64,000 nt of DNA from the NCBI GenBank assembly GCA_017939795.1, contig JAGBAA010000141.1, forward strand, positions 1 to 64,000, given 5' to 3'. This document shows positions 34,240 to 41,311 of the stretch, piece by piece (positions within the stretch are counted from its first letter, which is position 1; each line of letters opens with the position of its first letter). The stretch comes from Thermoguttaceae bacterium. GTDB taxonomy: Bacteria; Planctomycetota; Planctomycetia; Pirellulales; Thermoguttaceae. The notes under the pieces are model-generated. The model was not told the DNA's origin, searched no databases, and was given only the letters and a program-made list of their open reading frames with translations. Position numbers and translations under genes: made by a program.

Positions 34240-35838
34240 TCAGTTTTCGTTTTGGGACGCCTGCTGTCGTTCATCTTTGAACAGCTTATACTCAAAACTG
34301 TCTGTCAGCGCGATCCAGCTGGCCTCTACGACGTTCTCGCTCACGCCGACAGTTCCCCATGTGCCGGTTTCATCTTTGCTCTCGATGATGACGCGCACAT
34401 TTGCCGCGGTTCCGGCCTCACTGTTGATGACACGCACTTTGTAGTCGAGCAGCTGGAGATTTTTCAGCTGAGGATAATGGCGGATCAGTGCCTTCCGCAA
34501 TGCCGAGTCCAGTGCATTGACCGGCCCGTCGCCGTCTGCGACCTCATAGAGCGTCTCATTCTGAACGCGCAGCTTCACGATCGCCTCGGTATAGATCCGG
34601 GACTCATCCCCTTTATTTCGACCGGTCAGATTCACGTGGTACTTCAGGACGTCGAAATGCGAGCGCATTTCCCCGGAGCACTTTCGGACCAGAAGGTCGA
34701 AGGAACCGTCTGCCGCTTCGTAGGTGTACCCAAGACTTTCGCGCGCCACGACGTCTTCCAGGATCCGCTCCATTAGCTGAGAGTCGTTTCCGATATGGTG
34801 CTTCTCAGCCATCGCCACGATATTGGAGCGGCCAGACAGCTCGCTGACGAGGATCCGGCGTTCGTTGCCTACTTCGGTCGGATGGATGTGCTCGTAACTG
34901 CGCGAATTGCGGTTCACGGCACTGACGTGCATGCCCCCTTTGTGCGCAAACGCACTTTTCCCAACATACGGCTGGTTTGCCGGTGCTTTTATGTTGACGG
35001 TCTCGTAGAGGAAACGCGAACAGTCCGTCAATGACTGGATCGCGCCCGGCGTGAGGACATCGTAGCCCATCTTCAGTGCGAGATTGGCTGCGATGGAGAT
35101 CAGGTTGGCATTTCCGCACCGTTCACCGAAACCGTTGATGCACCCCTGGACCTGAGCCGCACCTGCTTCGACGGCCGCCAGTGAGTTCGCGACGGCCAAC
35201 TCGCAGTCATTATGGCAGTGGATGCCCAGCGGGACGTTCAGTTCCGAAACGAGTTTCTTCACGATCGCATAGATCTCCGTTGGCATGGAACCGCCGTTTG
35301 TATCGCATAGGATGATCCGGGACGCTCCCGCCGCCTCTGCCGTCCGCAGACATTCCAGCAGGTAGCCCGGGTCTTCCTTGAAGCCGTCGAACGCGTGTTC
35401 CGCATCGAAGAAGACCTCTCGGCCAGCCGATCTCAGGAAGGAAACGCTGTCGTGGATCATGTCGAGGTTTTCCTGTTTCGTGCAGCGCAGAATGTCCACG
35501 ACCTGGAAACTGGATGATTTGCCGACCATCGTGATGATGGGGGCTTCGGAGTCGAGAAGTGCACGCAGACCGGTATCGTCCTGAACATTCACTCCTTTAC
35601 GCCGGGTCATGCCGAAAGCACAGATCTTCGTCGGGCTTCCCTCAAAAGAGACAGACTTCATGTGCTGGAAAAATCCCCGGTCTTTGTCGTTGGAAGCCGG
35701 GTAGCCCCCCTCAACAAAATCGAACCCGAGGCGGGCAAGATGTTCCGCAACCTGGCATTTGTCGTGCAGCGAAAACGAAATTCCCTCCGCCTGCGAGCCG
35801 TCACGGAGCGTCGTATCGTAAAGTTCAATGTGCTTCAT
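34240..35838 (-). CDS. cimA: Citramalate synthase
   Basis: Predicted 532-residue enzyme condensing pyruvate and acetyl-CoA to (R)-citramalate, the threonine-independent route into isoleucine. The HMGL-like TIM barrel begins YDTTLRDGSQAEGISFS and contains FVEGGYPASN, CDTNGG, GIHCHNDCELAVANS and NGFGERCGNANL. The C-terminal third is the LeuA-type regulatory dimerisation domain. The 532-residue length fits CimA (about 520-540) and is close to long LeuA-like enzymes, so isopropylmalate synthase activity is the main alternative; YDTTLRDGSQAEG favours CimA. No Shine-Dalgarno is seen. A long leader with mutually exclusive hairpins (35899-36039) suggests transcription attenuation. Confidence 0.9.
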   Translation of the reverse strand: MKHIELYDTTLRDGSQAEGISFSLHDKCQVAEHLARLGFDFVEGGYPASNDKDRGFFQHMKSVSFEGSPTKICAFGMTRRKGVNVQDDTGLRALLDSEAPIITMVGKSSSFQVVDILRCTKQENLDMIHDSVSFLRSAGREVFFDAEHAFDGFKEDPGYLLECLRTAEAAGASRIILCDTNGGSMPTEIYAIVKKLVSELNVPLGIHCHNDCELAVANSLAAVEAGAAQVQGCINGFGERCGNANLISIAANLALKMGYDVLTPGAIQSLTDCSRFLYETVNIKAPANQPYVGKSAFAHKGGMHVSAVNRNSRSYEHIHPTEVGNERRILVSELSGRSNIVAMAEKHHIGNDSQLMERILEDVVARESLGYTYEAADGSFDLLVRKCSGEMRSHFDVLKYHVNLTGRNKGDESRIYTEAIVKLRVQNETLYEVADGDGPVNALDSALRKALIRHYPQLKNLQLLDYKVRVINSEAGTAANVRVIIESKDETGTWGTVGVSENVVEASWIALTDSFEYKLFKDERQQASQNEN

Positions 35839-35898
35839 GGTCTTTTTGTCGGGCTGGATCCTGTACCGGAATGCCGCGGGCGAAAATAAATGACTGGG

Positions 35899-36039
35899 AA
35901 ATAAAAGTTCCTAAGGTCAGGAACACGACATGGTAAAAAATACGGCCGACATGAAAAACACGGAAAGCACAGACACTTTGCGCAACAGGTTATTTTAGGA
36001 ACTTTTTAATTCCTGAGAATCCGCGTCATTCCGTGTTTT
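35899..36039 (-). promoter_or_regulatory. Attenuator-like leader of cimA
   Basis: On the minus strand the order is AAAACACGGAA (36029-36039), AAAAGTTCCTAA (35995-36006), TTCCGTGTTTT (35955-35965) and TTAGGAACTTTT (35903-35914). The first pairs with the third (11 bp) and the second with the fourth (12 bp), an interlocked, pseudoknot-like pattern. GTTCCT (35919-35924) can instead pair with AGGAAC (35907-35912), followed by TTTTATTT like a weak terminator. The second element would break that hairpin. No isoleucine-rich leader peptide is evident. Confidence 0.5.
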
Positions 36040-36062
36040 CCATGCCGCACCGAAATGGGCCG

Positions 36063-36099
36063 AAAAAAATCCCTTGAACCCGCCGGGGATTCAAGGGAT
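36063..36099 (-). terminator. Intrinsic terminator after the tRNA-Gln unit
   Basis: A perfect 10-bp stem ATCCCTTGAA/TTCAAGGGAT (36069-36078 with 36090-36099) is followed on the minus strand by a T run (A run 36063-36069). Confidence 0.88.
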
Positions 36100-36138
36100 C
36101 TTCAATTTTTTACGCTATTTTGATCCACACCGAATCTC

Positions 36139-36228
36139 TCAGCAGGTACAGGCGACCGTAATCGCGATGGCGGCAATCCCGCCAGCGATAATGAGGATCG
36201 GATTCGTGGAAAAAATAACGGACTTCAT
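36139..36228 (-). CDS. Predicted 29-residue hydrophobic peptide
   Basis: A short frame lies between tRNA-Gln and its terminator. It reads MKSVIFSTNPILIIAGG, then IAAIAITVACTC and stop: basic residue near the start, one hydrophobic segment long enough to cross a membrane, and two Cys at the end. AGG lies about 6 nt upstream (CAGGCAAAATG). It would be co-transcribed with the tRNA. Size and composition are like small membrane peptides, but there is no homology evidence and chance cannot be excluded. Confidence 0.42.
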   Translation of the reverse strand: MKSVIFSTNPILIIAGGIAAIAITVACTC

Positions 36229-36283
36229 TTTGCCTGAATTTACTTTTTAATAAAAGGTATGGAGCTTTTATATTCGGAAAAAG

Positions 36284-36354
36284 CAACCCGATGAGGACTC
36301 GAACCTCAAAATAGGGCACCAAAAGCCCTTGTGTTGCCATTACACTATCGGGTT
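36284..36354 (-). tRNA. tRNA-Gln (anticodon TTG)
   Basis: The minus strand gives acceptor stem AACCCGA/TCGGGTT with discriminator G, D arm TAGTGTAATGGCAACAC, anticodon stem AGGGC/GCCCT with loop TTTTGGT (anticodon TTG), and T arm TGAGGTTCGAGTCCTCA. CCA is not encoded. The first pair is A-T rather than the more usual U-A of tRNA-Gln. It has its own promoter. Confidence 0.94.
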
Positions 36355-36365
36355 GACTAAACCAA

Positions 36366-36393
36366 ATTGTAGCATACCGCGAGATTTTTTCAA
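36366..36393 (-). promoter_or_regulatory. Promoter of tRNA-Gln
   Basis: On the minus strand TTGAAA (36388-36393), a 16-nt spacer and TACAAT (36366-36371) preceded by TGC (extended -10), immediately upstream of the tRNA. Confidence 0.75.
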
Positions 36394-36505
36394 GAGGGGG
36401 GCAGTGCGTTTTCCGCCATTTTTCTCTCTTTTTTTATTTTAATTTTATTTAAATGTCGAAATTTTTATCTGAAGGGGCAGATCCCTTCTTTTTTTCGGGG
36501 GGTGG

Positions 36506-36533
36506 TTGAACTATTTTCCGTCTGTGATATGAT
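36506..36533 (+). promoter_or_regulatory. Promoter of the HIT gene
   Basis: TTGAAC (36506-36511), a 16-nt spacer and TATGAT (36528-36533) preceded by TGA (extended -10). The leader is only about 18 nt. Confidence 0.65.
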
Positions 36534-36557
36534 GGAAGATGAAAGTGAGGTGAATTT

Positions 36558-37121
36558 ATGGGCTACCAGGAAATTTGGGCGCCGTGGCGTCTGGCGTACG
36601 TGACGTCGACGGAGAAAAAATCGGAAGATCTTTCGAAGGATCTCGTTTTCCCGGAGGGTGCGGATCCGAACTGCTTCATCTGCCAGGCTGCGGCAGACGG
36701 ACCGGAACATGATGCTGCGCGCTATGTTCTTCAGCGGAATGAGCATTCTCTCGTCATCATGAACCGCTATCCATACAATAATGGGCACCTGCTCATTACG
36801 CCGCGCCGGCATGTGGGGAGGCTGGAACAGCTTACGAGGGAAGAGCATCTCGAGCTGATGGAGACGCTCTCCCGGATCGTGCCGATGATGGAGCGCATCA
36901 TGAACTGCGACGGTTTCAATGTGGGACTGAATCTCGGACGTGTTGCCGGTGCGGGACTTCCGGGACATCTTCACTGGCATCTGGTTCCGCGATGGAACGG
37001 CGACACGAATTTCATGCCGGTCCTGGCTTGTACGAATGTGATCCCGCAGTCGATGGAGGCACTTTGGGAGGTCCTCTATCGGGAATTGAACCCCGGCATC
37101 GAGCCGGAGATCGGAAATTGA
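36558..37121 (+). CDS. HIT-family nucleotide hydrolase/transferase
   Basis: Predicted 187-residue cytoplasmic HIT protein. The histidine triad is in GHLHWHLVPRW (H137, H139, H141). NCFIC (38-42) near the N-terminus and NRYPYNNGHLLITPRRH are typical of the Ap4A-phosphorylase-like bacterial branch. AGGTGA lies about 7 nt before the start. Likely substrates are dinucleoside polyphosphates or adenylylated compounds; exact specificity is unknown. The stop is one base before the start of the downstream HtrA-like gene, implying coupled translation, although no functional link is obvious. Confidence 0.92.
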   Translation: MGYQEIWAPWRLAYVTSTEKKSEDLSKDLVFPEGADPNCFICQAAADGPEHDAARYVLQRNEHSLVIMNRYPYNNGHLLITPRRHVGRLEQLTREEHLELMETLSRIVPMMERIMNCDGFNVGLNLGRVAGAGLPGHLHWHLVPRWNGDTNFMPVLACTNVIPQSMEALWEVLYRELNPGIEPEIGN

Positions 37122-37122
37122 G

Positions 37123-38223
37123 ATGAATGTGCAGCTCCCGTCTATTTCTTCTTTTCTTCGGAAGGTCGGCTGGGCGAGTCTCCTGACGGTTGGCGTCTGG
37201 GTTTCCATTCCCGCAGTTTCGATAGGGCAGGGACTTCCGGAAACGCAGTCGGCGGAGCTCTCTCAGGGGATCCAGACGGTCTTTCTTTCGATTCGGGACC
37301 GTATGGCTCCGTCGCTCGTGCGGCTTGAGTTGATGGGCGGGATGGAGCAGATCGGAAACGAACAGACTGGTTTTCGAAAGCCGATTCGAGTTTCGACGGG
37401 CGTTTTTGCCTCGGAGGACGGATTTCTTTTCGCCAGTGCGGCTGCGTTTGCTCATGAACCCAACGCCGTCATTGCGGTGACTTCCGACGGCAGGCGGTTC
37501 CCGGCCCGGCTGGTCAGTACGGATTTTCGGCGGAAGATCGCGCTTCTGAAGATCGACGCTCCGAAGAATGGCGATCCCATACACTTTCAGGTCCCGGAAT
37601 CTGTGCCGGTGAGCCAAATGCGCCCGGGACAGAAGATCCTCGCATTCGGCCGAGTGCTGGATCCGGAGATGCCGAGCCTTTCCGTGGGGATCCTCAGCGG
37701 AAAGAATCGCCAGCGTGGAATGGCGGTCCAGACGGACGCGCACGTGTCGCCGGCGAATTACGGAGGGCCGATGACGGATCTTGACGGCAGAGTCTTGGGG
37801 ATCCTGACTCCGTTCGGAATGGGACCCAATGAGCTCGTGACCGGCATGGAACTTTACGATTCCGGGATCGGATTCGCGATACCGTTTGAGGAACTTCTGG
37901 CGTACCTGCCTCAAATGCAGACCCGCAGGGAATGGCATCCCGCACCGAAATTGGGGCTTCTTTTCGGAAATCCGTCGCCGATCCTCGCTGATCTGAAAGT
38001 TCGGTACATTGAGGACGGATCTCTCGCTTCAAAGGCCGGAATTCAGGTCGGGGACCTCATGACGCACATAAACGGCATTTCCGTTAAGCGCGGAATCGAC
38101 TTTCAGAGAGAATGGATCCGGTACACGGAAGGGGATACTGTGAGGATCCGCTTTTTGCGAGGGGAAGAGAGTCGCGAAATTGAAATTTTGCTGGAAAATT
38201 TAGCGAAAAACGACGGAAAATAG
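37123..38223 (+). CDS. HtrA/DegP-like PDZ protein lacking the catalytic triad (pseudoprotease)
   Basis: Predicted 366-residue exported protein. Residues 1-36 form an export signal. A trypsin-like HtrA domain (about 45-270) keeps landmark strings, but the catalytic residues are changed. In STGVFASEDGFLFASAAAF the expected TNNHVV histidine aligns with Ala (107/108). In TDFRRKIALLKID the expected Asp is Lys (K138). In SPANYGGPM the expected GNSGGP serine is Tyr (Y213). A PDZ domain follows (about 275-360: YIEDGSLASKAGIQVGDLMTHING). I infer a non-proteolytic binding or regulatory role. It is coupled to the HIT gene one base upstream. Confidence 0.87.
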   Translation: MNVQLPSISSFLRKVGWASLLTVGVWVSIPAVSIGQGLPETQSAELSQGIQTVFLSIRDRMAPSLVRLELMGGMEQIGNEQTGFRKPIRVSTGVFASEDGFLFASAAAFAHEPNAVIAVTSDGRRFPARLVSTDFRRKIALLKIDAPKNGDPIHFQVPESVPVSQMRPGQKILAFGRVLDPEMPSLSVGILSGKNRQRGMAVQTDAHVSPANYGGPMTDLDGRVLGILTPFGMGPNELVTGMELYDSGIGFAIPFEELLAYLPQMQTRREWHPAPKLGLLFGNPSPILADLKVRYIEDGSLASKAGIQVGDLMTHINGISVKRGIDFQREWIRYTEGDTVRIRFLRGEESREIEILLENLAKNDGK

Positions 38224-38409
38224 GAGATTTTGGAAATTTCCAAAAGCATTCTGGGAAGATTTAACAATTAAACGGAATTTGGGCAAGTCGGCCAAGACGC
38301 AAAAGATTTTTTGACTAAATGGACGATGAAGGAAAACGTTAAGGGGCTTTTGCGGGCGTCGCAGAGAGCCTGATTTTGGGGTTTCCAGTTTTGTTTTTGT
38401 GTGTTTTCG

Positions 38410-39537
38410 ATGAGTGTTTTCCGCCGTCATCTTGACATTTTGTGCAACTACCGCGACGATTACGCCGCGCAGGGCGTCAGAGCGCTTGGAAATGCCGGAG
38501 GATGCAGCGGTGCGGCATTCTGGAAAGTGCATGGAAAGGATGGGGACTACTGTTTGCGCCGCTGGGCCGCTCAGTATCCTACACAGGAACGCCTCGATTT
38601 CATTCATGCCGTTCAATGGCACGCAAAAGCGGAAGGGTTCACGAAATTTGCCATGCCGGTCGAGACGCTGGAAGGAATGACGTACGTTGCGGACGGCGAT
38701 TCTTTCTGGCAGCTGGAGCCCTGGATGGAAGGAACTGCCGATTTTCGCAAACACCCCGGAACCGCTCGTCTGGTGAATGCCATGACGGCACTGGCTGAAT
38801 TCCATTCTGCGATGGAGACGTTTCCCGTTGAAAATGAAAAAGGAACGGCTCCGGCTCTTCTGGAGCATGAACGTATTCTTCTGAAATGGACGGAATCGCA
38901 GCTGGATCGGCTGGAAAACGCCATTTGCGACCCGAAAAGGAATTTTAATGCGGATCTTCAGAGCGTGCGCTTCATTTCAGGCCTTTCGGATTCGGAAGGG
39001 CCTGCGGGAGTGGACTGCTGGCAGATCGGAAACGCCGTCACGATACCCTACCGGGCAAAACTGCGTTTCCAGACCCGCTTACAGGCTGCTGCGTCGGAAC
39101 TCCTGCTCGTGATCCGGAAACTGCGTATGAGCGTACTTGCGCAGGTGGTGCGCGTGAGTAATTTTGCGCTTCCGCTCCTTCCCTGCATTCACGATCTGCA
39201 TTCGGCACATCTTTACTTCAAGGGGCAGAACTTCCGCGGATTCATTGATTTCGGGTCTGCCGGAGTCGATTCTCCCGCCGTTGACGTGGCGCGTCTGCTC
39301 AATACGCTGACGGAATCCCGTCCGGTCCACTGGCTTGCGGGGCTTGCTGCTTACCAGTCTGTCCGACCTCTTTATCGTGAGGAACTGGCCGCGCTTCAGG
39401 TCTTTCGGAGAAGCACTGCCCTCACGACGGCGATCCGCTGGCTCGAGTACATTTTTATGCAGAACCACCCCGTGAAATGCTCGGCACGTCTCGTGCGTCA
39501 GCTGGAAAAAATGACCGAGATGCTGGAAAGAGTCTGA
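38410..39537 (+). CDS. APH/choline-kinase-like phosphotransferase family protein
   Basis: Predicted 375-residue protein with the aminoglycoside-phosphotransferase fold. The catalytic loop CIHDLHSAHLYF (Asp at about 262) and the metal motif GFIDFGSAGVDSPAVDVARLL (Asp at about 280) are present. The usual loop is H-G-D-L-H-x-x-N; here the Gly is absent and the final Asn aligns with His (about 267), which would change metal binding. ATG 38410 is preferred over a GTG three codons earlier; no ribosome site is seen. It ends at a terminator. The substrate is unknown; antibiotic resistance should not be assumed. Confidence 0.75.
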   Translation: MSVFRRHLDILCNYRDDYAAQGVRALGNAGGCSGAAFWKVHGKDGDYCLRRWAAQYPTQERLDFIHAVQWHAKAEGFTKFAMPVETLEGMTYVADGDSFWQLEPWMEGTADFRKHPGTARLVNAMTALAEFHSAMETFPVENEKGTAPALLEHERILLKWTESQLDRLENAICDPKRNFNADLQSVRFISGLSDSEGPAGVDCWQIGNAVTIPYRAKLRFQTRLQAAASELLLVIRKLRMSVLAQVVRVSNFALPLLPCIHDLHSAHLYFKGQNFRGFIDFGSAGVDSPAVDVARLLNTLTESRPVHWLAGLAAYQSVRPLYREELAALQVFRRSTALTTAIRWLEYIFMQNHPVKCSARLVRQLEKMTEMLERV

Positions 39538-39561
39538 TTCTGGAAGTTTTTGTGATGGAGT

Positions 39562-39599
39562 GCGGCAATACGGGAACGCAGTGACCTTTGCCGCTTTTT
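39562..39599 (+). terminator. Intrinsic terminator of the APH-like gene
   Basis: GCGGCAA (39562-39568) pairs with TTGCCGC (39588-39594), followed by five T. The loop is long (19 nt). Confidence 0.75.
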
Positions 39600-39755
39600 C
39601 TTTCGGCGATACAGCGCGACAGTGCATTCGCCGGGAGTGGGGCCTTCGGCCAGAATCGCAGTACTCTCCAATGACCGCTAGTGACCAACGGGAACGGGTT
39701 CACGACCGTGCGCGGGAGCGCAGATTGCCCGCCGCGGCTCGCGGCCGCCGGAAGT

Positions 39756-39793
39756 AAAAGCGGTGAAAGTGCGCAGGCGCACTGTATCACCGC
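39756..39793 (-). terminator. Intrinsic terminator of the BspA-like remnant
   Basis: On the minus strand GCGGTGA (39787-39793) pairs with TCACCGC (39760-39766). An inner AGTGCGC/GCGCACT stem extends the hairpin, and four T follow. Confidence 0.8.
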
Positions 39794-39807
39794 ACTCCAA
39801 AGGAGGT

Positions 39808-41117
39808 TTATTTCTCGACCGCCTGGAATTTGTGCCCATTGCTTTTGGCGTGTTCTTCCGCCTTGGACCCCTTCGGGGCGTAGATCGTGAGATTGGCTCC
39901 GCAATTGCAAAAACACCAGCCGCCGATTTCCGTCACACTTGCCGGAATATGTGCCTCGGTGAGTTGCCCGTTGTATTCAAATGCACCCAAGCCGATAGAC
40001 TTGCATCCTTCCGGAAACGTAATGGAGGTAATCTTGGTATTGCAAAACGCATATGGATAAATATGAGTTACTCCTTTGGGGAGGGTATATTCTCCTAGTT
40101 TACACGCGGGGCAGCGAATCAGTCCTTTCCCATCTGCGGTGAATAAAACACCATCTACGTTTTTGAAATGCGGATTGTCTTTTGCAAGGTCGATTATCGT
40201 CAGTTTAGGATTTCCCGGATTGTTTCCTGCGCTGAGTGTATTTTTTTCAATTTCTTCCAGACTCGCGGGAAGGCGAATATATGTCAGGTTACGGCAATTA
40301 AGAATAGCAGTTGTTCCGATCAGTTTTACACCTTCCGGGATGATAATGGAGTTTACGCAGCTCCAAGCGAAAGCTCCTCCTCCGATCATAACGGTACCTT
40401 CCGGAACTTTGTAGTCTTCGGCTTTGGCGCATGGGTATTGAATGAGTTTTTTTTCTTTTCGCGCAAAAAGGACTCCATCAATCGACTCGTAATGCGGGTT
40501 TCCCTCTTCAACAATGATCTCACTGAGTTGGGAACATTCGCTGAATGGTTCGTAGCCTCCATGAAATTCAGAAACTGTTTCAGGAATCATTATCGAAGTA
40601 ATGGAACGGCATCGATTAAAAGCCTCACGGTTAATCTTGACTGTTCCCTGCGGGATCTTGTATTCTCCGGTCTTGTTTCGAGGGCATAAGATCAGTCTCT
40701 TGCCATCTTTGGAAAACAGTACGCCGTCTACCAGTTTAAAATGAGGATGATTTTGGGAGATATGGATCTCTTTCAGATTTCCGCATCCCGTAAATACACA
40801 TTCTCCAATGAATTCCAGACTGTCCGGGATGTGGAGTTTTGCCAGCGCACTGTGGAAAAACGCGCCTTCTCCGAGGCTTTCGACGCTGTTGGGGATCTCG
40901 ATGTTGGTGAGGGCGAAGCAGTTATGGAACGTGTCTTTTTCGATGGCTTTCAGGTTTCCGGGGAGTTTTACAGAGGTGAGGTTCGTGCAGTCGCTGAATG
41001 CGCCATCGTGTCCGTGCGGCTGAGCGTCATGTCGTAGTTGATGACTTCAGGAAGCAGGGTATCCGGTGAATTTTGACTGTTGTTCTCTGGGGCAAAATGC
41101 CTAGGGGAAAACGCTAC
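39808..41117 (-). pseudogene. Decayed BspA-type (LRR_5) leucine-rich-repeat gene
   Basis: The frame from about 41028 to 39808 encodes clear BspA-like repeats (IPNSVESLGEGAFF, LPASLEEIEKNTL, FPEGCKSIGLGAFEYNGQL) and ends FQAVEK. It has no start codon before ATG 40590, which lies in mid-repeat. Near 41004-41006 the repeat pattern jumps to another frame: upstream reads LLPEVINYDMTLSRTDT, and one added base would restore TIGAFSDCTNL. That upstream frame is open only from about 41117, again with no start. I read this as the 3' part of a once larger gene with 5' loss and a 1-nt deletion. A product of 260 residues from 40590 is possible but unlikely to be meaningful. Function in relatives: surface adhesion. 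Confidence 0.75.
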
Positions 41118-41259
41118 TCATTGGGGGTGATTTCAATAAAAGGGAAAAATTTGAAAAGATGATATATTTTGGTTTTAGCAAAAATCAAGAAAATTTCAAG
41201 AGGGAAATCGCTGAATTTTAAACGATTTTGAGTCCTTTTGCAATTTTAGTGCGTCCAAT

Positions 41260-41292
41260 GAAAAGAGACCGCCCGGATATGGAACGGTCTCT
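41260..41292 (-). terminator. Intrinsic terminator of hemL
   Basis: On the minus strand AGAGACCG (41285-41292) pairs with CGGTCTCT (41264-41271), followed by TTTC. Confidence 0.8.
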
Positions 41293-41311
41293 CCATGTTT
41301 TGGCTGAGGAA

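Noticed and set aside
36110-36340. A 76-codon frame overlapping tRNA-Gln on the minus strand
   Set aside because: It runs through the tRNA in an arbitrary frame. The 29-residue frame after the tRNA has a better start context and composition.
39600-39755. Possible small gene or RNA in the GC-rich stretch between the APH-like gene and the BspA remnant
   Set aside because: Only short local dyads are seen. No coding or conserved RNA pattern could be supported.
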